Shown here: one piece after another, positions 50,990 to 52,169 of the stretch
Numbering within the stretch: position 1 is the first letter of the stretch
Layout: each line of letters opens with the position of its first letter
Assembly (NCBI GenBank): GCA_031277715.1
Contig: JAITLW010000145.1
Location: 1-52,169, forward strand
Direction of reading: 5' to 3'
From: Sphingobacterium sp.
GTDB taxonomy: Bacteria; Bacteroidota; Bacteroidia; Sphingobacteriales; Sphingobacteriaceae
DNA length: 52,169 nt
The notes under the pieces: generated by a model
Told to the model about the DNA's origin: nothing
The model's input: the letters and a program-made list of their open reading frames with translations, nothing else
Database searches by the model: none
Position numbers and translations under genes: made by a program

Positions 50990-52169
50990 TTAGTAAGAAA
51001 ATTTTGCAACTAGTGGCATTTGCCTTCCAGAACCAAAAGCTTTTGGGCTCACTCTTAATATAGGAGGAGCTTGAAAACGCTTAAATTCGGCATTATTAAC
51101 CAATTTTGTAATACGTTGTACAAGTTGCTCGTCAAAACCTAATTTGACAACCTCTGATCCTGACTTTTCGAGTTCAATCAATTGGTACAAGATGGCATCT
51201 AGCATCTCATAATCCGGTAGTGAATCCGAATCTTTTTGGTCGGGACGCAACTCTGCCGAAGGGGGTTTTACAATCGTGTTTATTGGAATAATTTCTTTCT
51301 CCCGGTTGATATAGGACGCCAATTTATAGGCCTGCGTCTTGTAGACATCACCAATTACACTTAACGAACCCGCCATATCACCGTACAGTGTGCCATATCC
51401 TACAGCCGCTTCGCTTTTGTTGGACGTGTTGAGGAGGATGTGCCCTAATTTATTACTGATGGCCATCAACAAGGTGCCTCGTGTACGTGCCTGTATATTT
51501 TCTTCTGTGGTGTCGGCTTTTAATCCAATGAAAGCTTCCTGTAAGGTGTCTTCAAAGGATTGTGCGATGTCCTTTATGGGTAAGACGAGGTGCTGGCATC
51601 CGGTATTGTCCACCAGGTCCATGGCATCTTTTATAGAATGCGTTGTGGAATATACCGAAGGCATCAATACAGCTAGGACATTTTCGGCTCCTAGAGCTTC
51701 TACAGCCAGAGCTGCGACTATGGCGGAGTCTAATCCCCCCGAGAGACCAAGTACGGCTTTCTTAAAGCCGGATTTAGCAAAGTAATCTTTTAGCCCCAAT
51801 AGTAACGCTTGGTGTATGCTCGCAGTCTCTCCTAACTTTACAGACTGCGGTGCTGTTGTTGTTTGTAAATCTCCATGCTCCAATGTCACATACTGTAGGT
51901 CTTCATCAAAAGCATTAAGTTCTTTTAGGACTTCTGCACTTTTGTTCATCGCCAAGGAACGTCCATCAAATATGATATCTAAGTGGGCACCAATTTGATT
52001 GACGTATATCAAAGGCGCATTGGCTTTTAATATATTGTTGCTCAGCACCGATATACGCTTGTCAAAATGGATGTAAGAGAAAGGAGAGGCCGCAATATTA
52101 ATAATGAGATCAGGTTTCTCTTGTGCTAATTCCAGCATGAGGTCTCCTTTGTAGGAATTGTCGTGGTCG
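50990..52169 (-). CDS. nadE: NAD+ synthase (glutamine-hydrolysing), N-terminus cut by window end
   Basis: LGLSGGLDSAIVAALAVEALGAENVLAVLMPS...NTSNKSEAAVGYGTLYGDMAGSLSVIGDVYKTQ. The frame stays open to the window edge (DHDNSYKGDLMLELAQ). Confidence 0.95.
   Translation of the reverse strand, partial: DHDNSYKGDLMLELAQEKPDLIINIAASPFSYIHFDKRISVLSNNILKANAPLIYVNQIGAHLDIIFDGRSLAMNKSAEVLKELNAFDEDLQYVTLEHGDLQTTTAPQSVKLGETASIHQALLLGLKDYFAKSGFKKAVLGLSGGLDSAIVAALAVEALGAENVLAVLMPSVYSTTHSIKDAMDLVDNTGCQHLVLPIKDIAQSFEDTLQEAFIGLKADTTEENIQARTRGTLLMAISNKLGHILLNTSNKSEAAVGYGTLYGDMAGSLSVIGDVYKTQAYKLASYINREKEIIPINTIVKPPSAELRPDQKDSDSLPDYEMLDAILYQLIELEKSGSEVVKLGFDEQLVQRITKLVNNAEFKRFQAPPILRVSPKAFGSGRQMPLVAKFSY

Overview
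The 52.2 kb window looks like chromosomal DNA from a Bacteroidota member, probably Sphingobacteriaceae-like (inferred from SusC/SusD proteins, lipoproteins and a TTTG/TAnnTTTG promoter). Left part, minus strand: a branched-chain amino-acid operon ilvE-ilvD-ilvB-ilvN-(DinB-like)-ilvC-leuC-leuD-(ModF-like ABC ATPase)-leuB, preceded by atpD-atpC. Next come a coiled-coil protein and a tripartite RND efflux operon that ends in two overlapping regulator genes (TetR-like, AraC). Right part, plus strand: an L-rhamnose catabolic and polysaccharide utilization locus. It contains rhaT, a bifunctional rhamnulose-1-P aldolase/dehydrogenase, rhaI, an FGGY kinase, SusC/SusD, a PhyH-type 2OG oxygenase, a TIM-barrel isomerase, a GH106-like enzyme, two full GH28 proteins flanking a half-length GH28 relative, GH92, a CocE/NonD hydrolase, an M28 peptidase, a divergent acetyl-xylan-esterase-like gene and a GntR regulator with a C-terminal sensor domain. 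The window ends with a DUF4136-like lipoprotein and a partial nadE. The most notable signals are: (1) the half-length GH28-like protein lacking the catalytic Asp motifs; (2) the overlapping cytosolic oxygenase-isomerase pair inside the rhamnose PUL; (3) a TTAGTATT(A/G)AGTA-type inverted-repeat family in several spacers of the ilv/atp region; (4) a strong hairpin with a competing third arm before leuC; (5) a 7-nt Illumina-adapter-like remnant at the contig start that creates a false stop in leuB. No CRISPR array, phage, transposase, rRNA or tRNA was recognised.
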